Positions 24,901 through 38,737 are shown, counted from the stretch's first letter. The stretch is DNA of 64,000 bases from Cornus controversa (GCA_026545225.1 CM048845.1:93870533-93934532), one strand, 5' to 3'. Translations and numbers: made by a program. The notes: a model not told the origin generated them from the letters alone.

Positions 24901-26460
24901 TGCAACAGCATGGAAGGAATTCACCCTCCTAGCTATGGGGAAAGGGTTGAACTCACCACCTTGGGGGAAGTCACCCCCTGAACCTTGTCGCTGAATTTTG
25001 AATGTTCTTAGTTGGACAGTGAAGATTAATCTAACAATACACGGGTAAGGAAGACATCAATCCTTTGTTCAGGCACCTGCTCCTCTCTTCGTTCTACAGC
25101 TTCTAAATGGAAATCTCTTTCGTTCAACCTCAACAACTAAGGAGTTCAATTGAGTTTTCTGGAAAAAAAGAAAAACACACTCAAAATTTTTTAATACCAG
25201 ATGATTTCAATATAATAACTGAGGTATACAAGAAAGATCATTCTATATTTTCCAGAACCCACAAAAAAAATGAAAAAATATAGATTATAACACACACACA
25301 AGTACAGAAAAACACATGAGAAGCTCATGTGAGAACAACATGAGCTCAACAATTTCAAACATACCAATTTCTAATTGTGGGTACTCAGACAACGTTATAC
25401 AAAAAAGGAAGTCTTCCTTCAAAAGCATGACATCATTTTACAATATAATCAAATGACAATACATAAAAAGATGGAAGTGATCTAAAATGCATGTCAAATA
25501 TGCATTTAATAACTTCAGAAAATGCAAAAAAAATGTCTTATGGTCAAACAATGAGAAAAAAAGGTGAGGCAAAAGGTCAAAATAGTTCCTTTATCAGGGG
25601 GAAAAAAAGGTTACGCAGTTTCACCAGTTCTTAAAATTTCTCATAAAGTGCCTTCAAATAAATTTTTCTAGAAAAAATAGGGAAAAAAATAAAAACAAAA
25701 CCAGTAATAATGGTATGTAAGTGCAAAGAGTAGTATGCAATAATGCAAGAACCAAGAGACCGGTCGTTTCATTAAAAATGAAAATTCATGTTTCGAGCAC
25801 GAGCTATATTGCCACGGCGTACTGGAATCGGGTGAACAAAAGCATTGAAAAAATGTTGACAGTAAAATGAAATAAGGCAAATCTTGCAATGGCAAGTGCG
25901 CTTAAAATTCAGGTAGAGACCTCAAACTTACTCGAATCAGTAAACGAATCCAAAGAATAAAAAACCAGATAAAACAGAATTACATTGATGGGAAAAAACT
26001 AACACTAGATCAAAATCAAAGTAATTAATGACATCAAAAGCCCTGCGATGCAGACAGAAAACCCTAGATTCAATGCACTGCCTCAAACTGATACAAAATA
26101 AGAATAACTGAACCAATCGGACACGGAATTTAAGATCTAAAAAAAAAAACTCTCTGTCGCTCGCACAGAGCGATGATATTCACTGCAACAACACTCCTCC
26201 TGTTCTTCGATCGCAATTAGAAAAAAACAAAATTTTCTAGGGAGATCAACAAAAAAATGGAAACGCTAGGACCCAAAAAACTTAAAACCGTGGCAAACAA
26301 ATAAATTAGAAAAGACTCTTCGAGTTTCAAACTTACTGTTCATCAAATGTAGAGCGAAGCTTTTGTAACCGCCATTAATGGAAAAAAGCTTGATAAACCT
26401 TTGACAGCTCTCTGTAAAAATAGCAGACTTTTAGAGAGAGAGACAGAGAATTAAAAAGAT
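24901..26460 (-). promoter_or_regulatory. Probable 5' UTR, leader intron and promoter-proximal region of the pyrophosphatase gene
   Basis: On the minus strand a good donor, AACA|GTAAGT, lies at 26336/26335, just after a pyrimidine-rich sequence (CTCTCTCTAAAA) of the kind common in plant 5' UTRs. A possible acceptor (CTCCTTAG) is at about 25137. This suggests a non-coding first exon at about 26337-26450, a ~1.2-kb leader intron, and a second exon that runs into the ATG at 24900. This is inferred from splice consensus only. Confidence 0.45.
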
Positions 26461-28136
26461 GCGTTCGTCAAGATCTCAAATTTACAAATACAGGTGTATG
26501 TGTGTGTGTGTGATGATGATATACATCATATGTGCAATCGGCACGTTAATTCGAATCGAACTAACCATCTTAAGCCATGTAGGTTGTCCAGTTAAATGAT
26601 GCCACGTAAACAATTTCTGTCCTATTTGTCAGCTTAGCTAGCCAGTTTACTACTACTATTCAGTATTCATCCTAATAATAGGTAAAGTCAAGCTCTACCC
26701 AAAATTTACGATGATGATTCCTTGATTTATTTTTTATTTTTTTTTTCGTTTAGGAAATTCATTAACAATGCTTACCCAAATACTATGTTAATCCCAAGTG
26801 TTTAACAAATAGAAAATTGCATATTTTCATGATAAATTTGGGTGTACAAAATTCCATTTTACTCTCTAGCTTGTAAAAAAATAAAAATGACCAAAAGTTT
26901 TAAACTAGAGCTTGGATAAATCTCTCTGAAGAACCAGAGTTTGAATGACAATTTTTGTTAATTGAGTTCCAACTTTAAGGATATATTTGTTTCAATAATT
27001 TTCAAAATTTCTAAAAAATATAAATATTTTTTTGGAGAATTACAATTATTATTATTATTATTATTACATGAAAAAAGTAATTATTTTTCAAGAAAAGTCT
27101 GATAAATAACAAAAATAATCAAGAGTTTTGATAAATGAAGGTTTGTACAAATGCGAGGTTTGACACTCTCACATGTCATACAAAAAAATATTTTAATGTT
27201 TAATGTTTGGGGAATATCTATGACATGATATTAATGACGAATTAAATAATGACATGTAGCAGTAGAATTCACTAGAATTAATAAATTTTTAGTATGTGAC
27301 AGAATATAATTGATTGATCCTAATGACATAGTATCACCGTTATAATAAAAAAATTTCTTTAGTTATTTAACTTTGAACCAAGGAACATAAAATTGATAAG
27401 AGTGATCGAATCACGCGACAAAGACAAAAATATTTAGAGTTTTTGTAATAAAAAAAAAATGTAAACATTTTTTTATTTTATCACTGAATTGAGATAATTT
27501 TTTGAGATGCGTGACGTCAAATAGATTATTTAATAAATTTTTCTGTCTAACAGAGAGCTCTACTTCATTAGAAGACTACTGTAGCATTACTTTGTTCTCC
27601 AAATTCTTAAGACTCCTCTCTTTTCTTTACTCTCTCTTTTTGATATATAATGTAGAAGTGTCTAAGTCCATAATAATGACTCTTAAGACATTTCTCAGGG
27701 TACTTCTACATTCTCATCTCACTGAATTCTATAACAAAAACACATAATCTCATATAACATAGAGCTCATCACAGCAGGTTGTGTATTCTTTCTTTCAAAC
27801 ACATTCTACAACTAGACATAGAGATCATCTACCTACACATACATATATCATATATAATACATATATATAAGATCTTTATTATCTAGTTCTTTGTTCTTAT
27901 GTGACAAGGATTGATAGAGAAGGAAAAGAAAATGAAAGAGCATCTTTTTCTTTCTGTGAAATTATTCATGAACATTAACTGCACACCAACTATATGAAAA
28001 TTAGCCTCGATGCCTACATTCCAACCTCAGCCACTTCAACCTTGATTCTTTGATGTATGGGAGGAAACTAAAAACCACTTACAACCAATCCCATCTTCTA
28101 CATTCTTTGATTTTTGCAGGAATCCGAATTACCCAA
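26461..28136. other. Intergenic region between two minus-strand genes
   Basis: The right part (about 27.5-28.14 kb) should include the 3' UTR of the receptor kinase; the left part should be promoter of the pyrophosphatase gene. The sequence is AT-rich with no recognisable coding region. The small plus-strand frame at 27502-27747 has no domain. Confidence 0.5.
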
Positions 28137-30568
28137 CTACACATCCACTTCAGAACTGTCCCTCTCTTTCAACTCTTCAATCTTCTCAACAACCACTGTC
28201 AAATCCCACCTTTTCTCTACATCCTCTTCACAACAAGCCACTCCAATCTTCAAAAGCTTTCGTATTTGTCCTTCAGCATTCGTCGTGTTCCCCATCTCCT
28301 TATCGAAAGCTAATGCCTTCTCTTTCTTTGTGATTTTATTAACCCAGACGGCCAATTCTGCACCAGTACCCTGTCCAAGACAGTCTGAAGGGAACTTACC
28401 TGATAACATTTCTAATATCAGTACTCCCAGACTCCACACGTCTGTCTTCCTTGTTGTGCGTCCATATTTGATGTGCTCTGGAGATTTATAGGCCACCATG
28501 ATCTTCTGGGCTTGTTCTAGGTTGACCACAGGCAATAGAGTGTAATCCATCAAGAGGGGTTCGAAGGATTCATCTAGCAGAACATTGGAAGATTTCAGGT
28601 GAGCGTGAGGTACAGTCATGTTAGGCAGCTCGCTGTGGAGGTAAGCCAAGCCCCTCGCTACTCCTTTGATAATCTTCAAACGGATAGGCCAATCAAGTCC
28701 TGGCTGGTTCACAGAATGGTTGCCTAGACAAACAAAACTGCTATGAGTCACACTCTATGCACATTGTTTTCTGTAGTTCCACAAAATGGGATTATGAGCA
28801 GCATGAATAGCAAAAGGAACAAAGATGTGAATGTGAAGTTCCTCAAAGATGTTCAGCTTAGGTAATAATATATCTCATGTGTCAAAAAAGCAAATGTTAC
28901 GCGTGGCCTTCTTTTTGGTCTAACACGTGTTTCAATTTTAATTATCAGAGGGTGGCGGTGAAATTTGAACTCAGGACTTTGCCTGCTTTGATATCATATT
29001 AAATCACCATCTACTCTAAAAGTGTATGCCCTCAGAGAGGGTGTAACTTTAGTATTAAAAAACTTCAACACATAATATGAGAAGTTACATACCATGAAGG
29101 TGTCCAACCAAGCTGCGATTTGCTACATAATCAAATACCAAGAGTTTCTCTTCTTTTCTGAAATAATAGGCGACAAGGGGCAGCAAGTTGGGGTGTTTCA
29201 ATCTTCCAAGCCTTCTCATGTGCTCATGGAACTCATCTCTTCCTATGTTTTTCATTTGCTTAAACCTCTTGACAACCACGGCTTGCCCATCCATGAGTAC
29301 AGCCTTGTACGAAGACCCGAAGTTCCCACTCCCCAACACTTCTGCTGAGGCTCTCAGCAAGTCCTGCAGCTCAAACTTCATCCTGTCATTCCTAACAAAT
29401 GACAACCTCGGCTGTTCGCCCTTCTTCATCTCAGGGGATGACTCTGGTTCCACATGGTAATTCGCAATTGGGGCCGGGGCCGGGACTGGGAGAGCTGTCA
29501 CGCTCTGGCCATGTTTTGATACATTATGGGCTAATTCTGGTTCCTTGTTTTTGCGGAAGCATACCATCAGAGCCAAAATGATTGCAGCTAATATTATCAA
29601 AGCGGCAACCACAATAGAGAACACTGTCAGAGGAGATTTCTTGCCTTTGTGGGCATGAGGAACATTGGGAGCAACTGGTGCATTGGGAGCTTGATCAGGA
29701 GTAGCTTTTGGAGTGTTGGAAGGAGATGTAGAGTTGCATACTATGTCCAGTGGCTTCCCACACACACCTTTATTGCCTGCATTGTCATAAATCCCAAAAG
29801 GAAAAAGAATACTAAGATGGCAAGAGAAGGCTTAATTGTAAAGGGGGGAAAAATATTTAAATTACCTAAAAATGAGCTTGGAGTCATGCCGCTTAGACTG
29901 TCAGGGATTGGACCCTCTAATTGATTGTTTGCTAAATTTATGAGTTTCAAATCCCTCTGCACAAAATCAGGTATGGTCCCGGAGAATTGGTTGTCCTCAA
30001 GCCTCACCTCTAAAAGCTTGGGCAAGGCAGCAAGTGATTTGGGAATATTACCCTTAAACTTGTTATTGGACAAAAAGACTTTCTTCAAGGAACTCATACC
30101 CTCAAATGCATCATCCGAAATGGGACCTGAGAATTGGTTATTCGACAGAAACAATGTCCAGAGCGAGCTGAGTTTCCCAAAATCAGGCATTGGACCTTCA
30201 AACTTGTTGTTCTGAAAGCTGAGAATCCTCAAGTAGGGTAAAGAAGCAAGGGCATCAACATCTATGTCACCTGTTAGGCCTACGTCATCGAGCTGCAAAC
30301 CCAACACATTCCCTTTAGAGCAGCGCACACCAATCCACTGCCCATAATCTCCATTACATGGACTTGTTGAAGGATTCCAACTGCCCAGAGCCGAATTACC
30401 ATTTGTTATTGAGGCCTTAAACTTTAGGAGGGCATCAGATTCTGGCAAACCAAATGACACCACTAGACATGATGACAAGACTAAGAGGAAGAGGGGGAGG
30501 GGGAGGAGCAATGTTGTAGTCTGTGCGCGCACATGCACATGCGGGGCTGCATGCGCGCCCATTAGCAT
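28137..30568 (-). CDS. Pollen-receptor-like LRR kinase (PRK-type), 3 exons
   Basis: Exons are 29866-30568, 29093-29776 and 28137-28723 (1,974 nt, 657 aa), with phases closing. The protein has a signal peptide (to about residue 42), the N-terminal cap with W..GVRC, about five leucine-rich repeats (LxxLxLxxNxF..G.IP), a Pro/Ala-rich linker, one membrane span (~283-308) and a kinase domain. The glycine loop is GSGNFG (383-388) with Lys404. HRD is replaced by HAH (502-504) and DFG by DYT (522-524), so it is predicted to be a weak or inactive kinase, as is usual in the PRK family. Family members act at the pollen-tube plasma membrane, perceiving peptides and recruiting RopGEFs; pollen expression here is inference. 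The first in-frame ATG is at 30568; a second at 30562 would shorten the protein by two residues. Confidence 0.92.
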
Positions 30569-30888
30569 CAACCCTGGAGAATGTAGGTCAGTCCAGGCCT
30601 TATGGATATTATTGGCATGAGGTCTTTGTCTCTGTCTTTCTCTTTCTTACTTTTTTCTCTCTTTCTTTCTTTCTTTGTGTTTTTCCTTAACTTTGGATGA
30701 AAGAAGAGAGAGAGAGAGAGAGAGGGGGGAAGAGAGAGAAAGAGAGAGGAATGAGGATGGGATGGATTTTGAAGGTTAATGCCAAGAATAGAAGGCAGGC
30801 AGCAAAGGTGAGCTGTGGGCGGGAGAGATGCAAGGCTGGCCTTCAATTTTGCAGCTGTTATTGTTATAAGGGATCCATGTCATTAGTG

Positions 30889-30938
<50 letters not shown>

Positions 30939-31164
30939 CATATATTGTTTGTTTGTTTGTTAATAACCGTTCAATGTACTATGATTGTAAGCTATTGCTA
31001 GGATTGCCAGTAATATCTTCATGCAGCTTTTGGTTCCTACTCCACCATATATGCCACAAGAATATATGTGAATGTCAGCTTCAACAACTTAATGCAAATA
31101 GACTTAGTAGAGGCTTTAATAACATACTAATCCACCAATTGCTCAAAGTTACAAACAGTGCTCC
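30569..31164. other. Upstream region of the receptor kinase
   Basis: This probably holds the 5' UTR and promoter of the minus-strand kinase: a (GA)/(CT)-rich tract at about 30650-30750 followed upstream by TA microsatellites at about 30891-30945. No gene was found. Confidence 0.5.
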
Positions 31165-31450
31165 AATCTCAGTTGAATAGATCAACCAGCCATCTCCATA
31201 TAGCTTGAGCAAAACTGCAATAAAAAAACAGGTGATCTCTGGAGTCAGAGCTCAGCATACAATTATGACAGAGGGACTACATACATGCCTCTATATTGCA
31301 GCCTCCCTCCATTCCAAACAAGCTCGGACCAGGACTTCCTAGGAGATTCTGATCTGTAAAATTTCCAAAATGATTTGAATGATCCTTTACCATGATTCCA
31401 TTTAACTATATCAGAGCCACCATGAATAGGCACAACAGTGATTTGTCAAA
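31165..31450 (-). pseudogene. LINE-type retrotransposon fragment (zinc-binding RT tail)
   Basis: On the minus strand the frame from about 31270 to 31170 reads CHNCMLSSDSRDHLFFYC, then SFAQAIWRWL. This matches the C-x2-C...H-x4-C pattern and following W of the zf-RVT domain found at the C-terminus of plant LINE reverse transcriptases and derived genes. Further upstream (to about 31450) the same strand, with frame breaks, gives KWNHGKGSFKSFWKFYRSES and SWSELVWNG, typical of the region before the zinc motif. Stops and shifts show it is dead. Confidence 0.7.
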
Positions 31451-31854
31451 CCTTGCTTCTTCTTCTTCTTCCTCCTTTTTTTTTTTTTGGGTATCAAATT
31501 GTCTACAAAGTATATGATATCATATAGAATCAAAAGCAATATCTTGCCATTAAGAAGCCTAGCCACAAAAATATTCTTGAAGAAGACTTCTCTCTCCTAT
31601 GAAGTTCAAATTGAGCATTGCATTAGAGCACCAATGAAGTTCAAATGATACAGCTTGTAAAAGCTTTAATTTTCAACTTTATTAATTACAAGGGAGATGC
31701 CTTACTTGAGGGCCTTTCCTCACATATATTAGATTTTACATAATTATTCATGAAAAAACACATACAGCGCCGTGGAAGATACAAGAGAGATGGCGTAGAG
31801 GAATAACAGATACTACAACAATTAAACATTATTGTTATGTTACATTGATTGAAC

Positions 31855-34800
31855 TCATTCTAAATAGCTAGAACTCTTGGATGACAATGGAACCCTCTTG
31901 CGGTATTCTGCCAAAGCCCACAATGGATATATATTCCTGTAGGCTGCATAGTGTAACATGCAATTTTTCATGAAAACTCCAGTAATTTCCTGCATGTAAA
32001 AGTGAGATGAGGATTAGACAACTCTGGAATAAAAAGTTCAATCAATATTATATTATGGATTGGAGTAAATTGCCTACTTCAAATCGTTTATCTCTTTATA
32101 CAGGTTGATTTTGCTTCTTAACAAATGGGTTATGTCTCATTTCCTCATCTTCTTTTTTAGTTCTAGTTGTTTGATTTAATCATCTGAATTACCTGTTGGG
32201 GGAAATCACCATTTTCCATTTGAGAATTGATCAACAGCTTTGCACAACGGTGTAGAGGTGTTGGGTCTCTCTCCGCCTATTGAAGGAGGAAAAGTTGAGA
32301 ATCTCACACATACGTTACATATATATATAGGAACAAAGTTAACTGTTTAAATGTTGCATCAATAAACTAACCTGCCCAGAATGAATTAGACCCATCATTG
32401 CCCATCCTGTGTGTACCAGATTTGACCGGTTTCCTTCCAAAGGTGTATATTCCTGTTTCACAAAACACAACAATATTATTTAGAGACAGAGAGATCAGAG
32501 AGTCAAATGTTGCACTACTCTTTAAACTTTCCATATTTCCATTCAATCAAGTTTTGCCAAAGCCAGGCTTAGATCAATAGATTTTTAAAGTGGACAATTA
32601 AGAGTTAATATTAGGTGTCATTTAATTTTGGGAAACAACTGATGCCTTAAGCATTACCTTGTTTGGGCAGGAAAGATAGCTTTCTCCCCAACCACCATCA
32701 TCGCGCTGTGTCGTTAGTAGAAAATTAACAGCTTTGCGAATAGTTGGACAATTGTTGTAAGTCTTGCCAGCAGCAGCCAGCCCTCCTAAAGCAAACCAGG
32801 TGCCATATGTGAAGCACACTCCCCAATTTCCATACCTGCAGATTATTTAATTTCTCCATATTATTTATCCCCAATACTTAAAAACACTTCACAAAAAAAT
32901 TAGTACTTGAATGGAGAGACATACCATGATCCATCAGGCATCTGTATATCTTCTAGGTACCCAACAGCATTCGTGATAAAACTATCTATCTCTTTCTTCC
33001 TGTGTCCAGGATATAACTTCTTAAACAAAACGAGAGATTGGATTGCTGATGAAGTGCACTCCACATACCTGGATCACAATTCTATTAGTTTCTAGGAGCT
33101 TTTTTTTTTCACTAGGCAGAGTTAATTTGCAGAATATGAGCTTGTGTGATTCTTACTCATGCTCAATGACAATGTCTGCAAAGAATTCTGTTGGATTGAG
33201 CAGCTGCAGAGGAACGAAAAAACAGAACTCAGTTTATGCACAACATAACGATAGTCTTGAAAATTATTTCTTTAATGTGATTGTTCAATTCATTTCAGTT
33301 TTTGCTGAAGAAGTTACCTCCAACCATTCTTGGGCACCTGCTGGTTCCCATGCTGCTAAACCACCATTTTTGCTCTACAATGATTCATATGAAACAGAAC
33401 TTATTCATATCAGAAATATATCTTAGAGTTAACAAATTAACATTATTCAACAACTTTAAGTGCATAGAAATGTAGGCGTTAAGAAATTTTCTCGTTCAGC
33501 ATATAGTTTCCATTTCAAGAAATTTTCTTGTCCAAATATGATTTTAGATTGAAACACTAAATAAAACAACGAGAATGCAAATTCATCCTTTACCTGTAAA
33601 GAAAGCAATACATTGACAGAATCGTAGAGTCGCTCAGGTTCCATTTTCTCACCAACAATTTCTGGAGGCATCATTGAGAAAAGGAGGCAACACTGAACAA
33701 GATAAAAGAAAACAATTAAATGAGAGACCATCCCATCGTTGTCAAGTGTGATCCTCCACTTGATTGAGGTATCTAAGCAAAATTAACTACCTTCAATCCT
33801 TCTGCAGTGCAATCAGAAACTTGCCATCCGTGATCTTGATCTGAAAACGTCCACGATCCTTTAGAAATGTGGCGGTACATGCTTTTAAAGTCACCAGAAG
33901 GATTGTCCTTAACCTGCAGAATTTCAAAAATGGTCTGTCATTGTTCAGCAAAAAAAAAAAAAAAATGTATATAGAAAGAGTAAATTCAACAGCTAAAGTA
34001 AGAAATGTCTTTAAGGACTTAAGTTGAAACCTGTGATTTTTTAATAAAGTCATGTCCTTTCATAAGAACAGGTCCAATTTCATCAGTGAGATTACAAGCC
34101 AGTAGTGCTTGAATGGCAAAACCAGTATCCCATTCCTGACTGCCAAAACTCTGCATTTCAATGGTGGTTATGAAAGTTAGCAAATTGAATCGATTATTTT
34201 GAAATCCACACAAGAGGACGAGTTCAGTTAACACTAAACATATACACGGTTCTTGAAGGAGAATCATATATATAGTTATCTATTGGGCATTTATTCTACC
34301 TGCATCTTCATTCCATCTTCAGCGACCCATAAATAATCTGGGATCCTAGCAAGGTGTTTCTTGAAATAGTCTCCATTTGGATCTTCAGCCCAGCAAGCAA
34401 GCATACATAATACCTGCTCAAATCAAGCAATATATTAGTAAAATTCATACAAAGAGTCATACATAGCATGAATAGATAATTATCTCTCCCACATTCATTT
34501 TATATCTTCTTTACATTATATATAATCATACTACCTTTTCCACGCATCCAATAGTAATGTAACGACTGTTTTCATCTTCATAATGTATGTGTTTCATTGT
34601 AGTTTGAAGAGCCCTCTCTCTGATCAACTTGTTAAATGGCCAACGAGTCAAAAGAGGCTCAGTGCATATGTAAAGACCATCCCAGAGCAAATCTTGTATC
34701 AGGGGATGGGGATAGTAAATGTCCTCCTGCAACAAGACGTAAGCATAAACATTTTATGTATGTGCAAGACACATTTCAAGGACATAAGAAAATTGGCCAA

Positions 34801-35783
34801 TTATAAAGATGAATATATATCTTGGGAGCAATTATAGTTAAGCTTACCTTTGCACACACATGGCGCACTTTCTTCCAATTGATTTCGTCATATGGTTGGT
34901 CATAAAGTTCTTCTCTTAGTTGTAGAATGAGAGGAGTGATTGGGCCAACAAACCTTTTCCCATACAAATATGACATTGGCATGTAAACCATCCGACAGTA
35001 GCACCACATTTTTGCTGCATTTACAGGAAGAAAACATTAAAGGGAAAAACTATATACTCATATATAGACAACTTAAAATCTAGCATCTTTAAGTGTTGCA
35101 AAGTAAAATCCTCTGTCACTGACAGAGGCTTCAACTAGGTGGTAATCCTGAACCAACTATGCTGTAAAATCTAAGGATATACGATCAAGCTATTAGTTCA
35201 CAACGGTTAAGATGTTTATTCAAACATTTCATCAAACACTCTGCTGACCTGGATGCATAGGAAGGAAAGAAGGAAGGATCCAAAACTCTGGGGGCATTGG
35301 GTTGCTTCCGGACCACTCAAAAACACCAAGTATCTACAACAAAAAAGAGATCAGCTCAGCATCTGCCATATATGGAGCTTGTATTTGAAACTGATCATTA
35401 AATTAAGAATTGTTTGCTTTAATTTACTTATTTTTAATAGAATTTAGGAGTGAATCACATTCCCAAAAAACATTGTCATACCGAAAGCCACGTCTTTCCC
35501 CAGGAGGGTATGGCTGCAACAGTACCATGGTCAAGGATCCATTTTCGCGCTCTGGCACAGGCATTGTTTTCACCACCATCAGGTCCTTCTCCAAGTATAC
35601 GCATACAAATGTAGCTGAGAGCGGTACAGAACATAGTGCTGTGGCCCTCTATGTGTAATCCCCACCCACCATCTTCGTTCTGTAATGTAGGTGTGCCAAA
35701 AATGAATTAGCTAGTTAAGTCTGATGTATGCTCTTGTGTCATGTAATTACTCCATATATATGAACTAAGTTTAGAAAGAGTAG

Positions 35784-35840
<57 letters not shown>

Positions 35841-37580
35841 GTATATACATGTATGTATGTATGTACCTGATGACAGTATATGTAGCGAAGGATTTCTTTG
35901 CGATGTTCTGCTGGGAATACAGTATTAAGATGTCCCGTAATGTACATGGACATGACCTACACAATTTGCAGTGGCACTTAATCAGAACCTCCATGGGTCA
36001 TAAGTCATAAACCAAATTGCTTCAATTGATTGAACCAACACTAAATGTACTATGTTTAATGGTCAAAATCTTTGGTTTTTAGTACCCATTTGCACAAGTA
36101 ATAGTGTGAACTAAAATTAAGGCTATCCTTTAATTAAACTCATGTTGACACTGATGAAAATGAGGATATACATATATATATATAATTGAACACAACCAGA
36201 AACAAGTAATAGTTAATAACGAAGGAGGCTAGGAAACTAGCTAGCTTACCAGAGGTGGAAGGAAAAAAAGAGGACCGGCGTTTTCAGCAGGCCAATGGCC
36301 ATCACTTGCTTGCAAGGCTGCAAAGAAATTGACAGCCCTCTTCAGGGCACTTGTCGCTGTTTCAAGCGTGATTTCTTCACCATCTTCAACCTTCACTTGG
36401 GGTATTGTTTGTTTGAACTTCTTCTCTCGCAGAAACTGCAGTGTAATCAAATGGTAGAGGATATAAATATTAAAATTACACAATCTCAAATAATTTAAAC
36501 TTCTGGAGTATTATAAATGGTTAAAATGTGGCCAGTCCATTCTAGTAAGGTACTGGTTAGCCAAACCACTTTTTATTTTATTTTATTAATATATAATTGA
36601 ATACTGATATATACAAAATATCAGTAAAAAGAAATATAAGACTAAAAAAAGTAAAAAGCGCGACAAAGAGAGAGAAAAAGCATAAAATAGAGAGAGTTGC
36701 TGGCCAAAACCATTGTAACAGATGCTCTAATACTAGCTAATTATCCATTTCTTTCTCTTGTTGTAGAAATTACTAGTAAATATAAATATAATCAAAGTAC
36801 ACAAGTATAAAGTAAGAATTGTCATTCACGTGAATGTGAGCTAGGCTATTTTTAAGTCTCATTTTTTTTTTTTTGTCGGATCCGTTAAATCTCACCCATC
36901 CCAACCCATCCCATCCTGATAATTATTGAATTTTATTTTTATTTTTATTTGTAAAGATGGTGCCAAAGAGATTGAAGCTCTCGGTCTCTAAAATGTGAAA
37001 AATGTGAGTGCGGTTGCTATTCAACTGTTTTGGATATTTTTAAGCTACAAGGTGATGGAGACCAGACCTTAATGGAGGCGGTGACTTTTTCCGCACCAAG
37101 TTAATTGAACCATCTTTTATCTCCTTTTTATTCTTCTATGTCACTTTCTATATATATATATATATAATCATGTAATTGACAAAGAGTAGAATCCCGTTGA
37201 AGAGTACAAAACCATTTTTTTTTCTCTCTCTTGGACAGAAAAGTGAGTCAAGCCAACCGCAACAAAGGTCCATTTTTCACACCGTGAGCGCGTGAAGTGA
37301 AATTACTGTACCGTGTTAGCACGAGACTTACACTATTTTCCAGAGTGCGTGGGATCCACTCCATTTCACATTTCATGGTGACGTGTTCTGCACCGAATTA
37401 TTGATAACTCGTTCACATTTAACATCCACTTACAAACAAGTTGATTCGTTTCACATCTCATGATTACTTCTCTTGCTTTACTTTTGCATTTTTTTGGTAC
37501 AAAGCAATTAAGAGTTCTGTACTCTATCAATTCTTTCCTCGTATCTTTGGTTTCTATGTATTGTGGAATTTGTGGGTCTG

Positions 37581-37621
<41 letters not shown>

Positions 37622-38206
37622 TTTCGATTATATTTATAACACGCTTGTTAAGTGAAACCATCTATTAGGTGTTGCTTAAAAAAAAAACATGTTAGCGCAG
37701 TGCACGAAACTTACGTGAATTTAAAGAGACTATAATGCACGCAACTTTATACACAGCTTAATTTTATCTCCTTGTAAGGAACTGTTTAACAACTTTAAGA
37801 CTCGCAGACATTATATACCATACAATCATCTTAGGAGAAGAACTACCATGCTCGCGGAGCATAGTTTCACCGGTGCAATCTGCAATCAGCTGATGCACGG
37901 TGCACCGAGTACACTGTAGTTGTTCTCCCAGTTTAGAAAAAGAAAGATGACATCTGTGTGTGTGTATATATATATATATATAGTATGTATGTATGTATGT
38001 ACCTGCATTCGCCACAGGAGATCGCCGCTGGGCTTGACCTGGTATCGGTTATTCCAGAAATCAAGACGGGCGTCTTCAACCTCCGCTAGCTCCTCAGTGG
38101 TGGCCTTGTAGTCCTGGTCAAATTCCCATGTTTGCCTCCCAACGTAGTTGTTTGTGCTATACAGATATGGGTCATTCCCTCCTTCAGCAATCTTCAGTTT
38201 CCACAT
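31855..38206 (-). CDS. Oxidosqualene cyclase, beta-amyrin synthase type, 18 exons
   Basis: This enzyme cyclises 2,3-oxidosqualene to a pentacyclic triterpene (oleanane skeleton) at the endoplasmic reticulum. Minus-strand exons are 38003-38206, 36250-36435, 35867-35956, 35482-35679, 35249-35333, 34848-35014, 34535-34726, 34300-34413, 34031-34150, 33791-33913, 33594-33692, 33318-33374, 33157-33203, 32925-33068, 32658-32835, 32372-32452, 32193-32276 and 31855-31989: 2,304 nt, 767 aa, the normal family length. The N-terminus [20 protein letters not shown] is typical. The acid motif DCTAE is at 486-490. MWCYCR is at 257-262; Trp there favours beta-amyrin, whereas lupeol synthases usually have Leu. 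QW-type repeats (such as [24 protein letters not shown] and DDGGWG) are intact. No disabling change was seen. A multifunctional or alpha-amyrin product cannot be excluded from sequence alone. Confidence 0.95.
35788..35828. repeat. (TA)n microsatellite next to cyclase exon 3
   Basis: A TA run followed by ATGT/ATGTATGT repeats lies immediately downstream of the exon 3 donor in the cyclase gene. A similar TA run is in intron 1 at about 37584-37618. Confidence 0.9.
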
Positions 38207-38604
38207 TTTTTCAGATACTGATAATCTATATATGTCAAAAAAACCAACATTAGTTTACTGATACAATGTGTACTACATATACACACACATCTAGCTTCAG
38301 TTAACTTGCTGTAATACTTATACATGTAATATATCCCCCTCTCTTTCCTTTTTGGATGTGCCCAAATTTTAAATTGTTTGAAAACTAGTTCTCTAAATCA
38401 ATAAAGTACTTAAATTTTGTGTTCAATAAGTATGAGGACTATGAGTAGAGTACTATAAGATATATCTAAAGAAACAGAGGAGAAAGAAACTTGCTAAGCA
38501 ATATGTTAATTAAATTAAGAAGCAAAATATATATATATGTATATGGAGGATTATATATACCTGTTAGATCTTGCAGAGCTGAAAGGAAAATATGTGTTTG
38601 TATT

Positions 38605-38637
<33 letters not shown>

Positions 38638-38737
38638 AGAGGTGCTTTGGGTTGGGCTCGCCAATTAAACTTGGAATAAATTGTGAGCTAAATGGTTTCT
38701 AATAGACAAAGCAGTTCCCAATCTCGCATTTATATAG
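38207..38737 (-). promoter_or_regulatory. Promoter and likely leader intron of the cyclase gene
   Basis: On the minus strand a TATA box, CTATATAAA, lies at 38729-38737, which would start transcription near 38700. Downstream, the donor CTAACAG|GTATAT (exon end 38561) and the acceptor ATATATAG (before 38226) outline a ~334-bp intron in the 5' UTR, ending 20 bp before the ATG at 38206. A (GA)n tract at about 38617-38641 lies in the proposed first exon. The leader intron is inferred from consensus only. Confidence 0.5.

Noticed and set aside
28114..30215. Several plus-strand frames opposite the receptor kinase
   Set aside because: Shadows of the minus-strand coding exons; splice sites and domains support only the minus strand.
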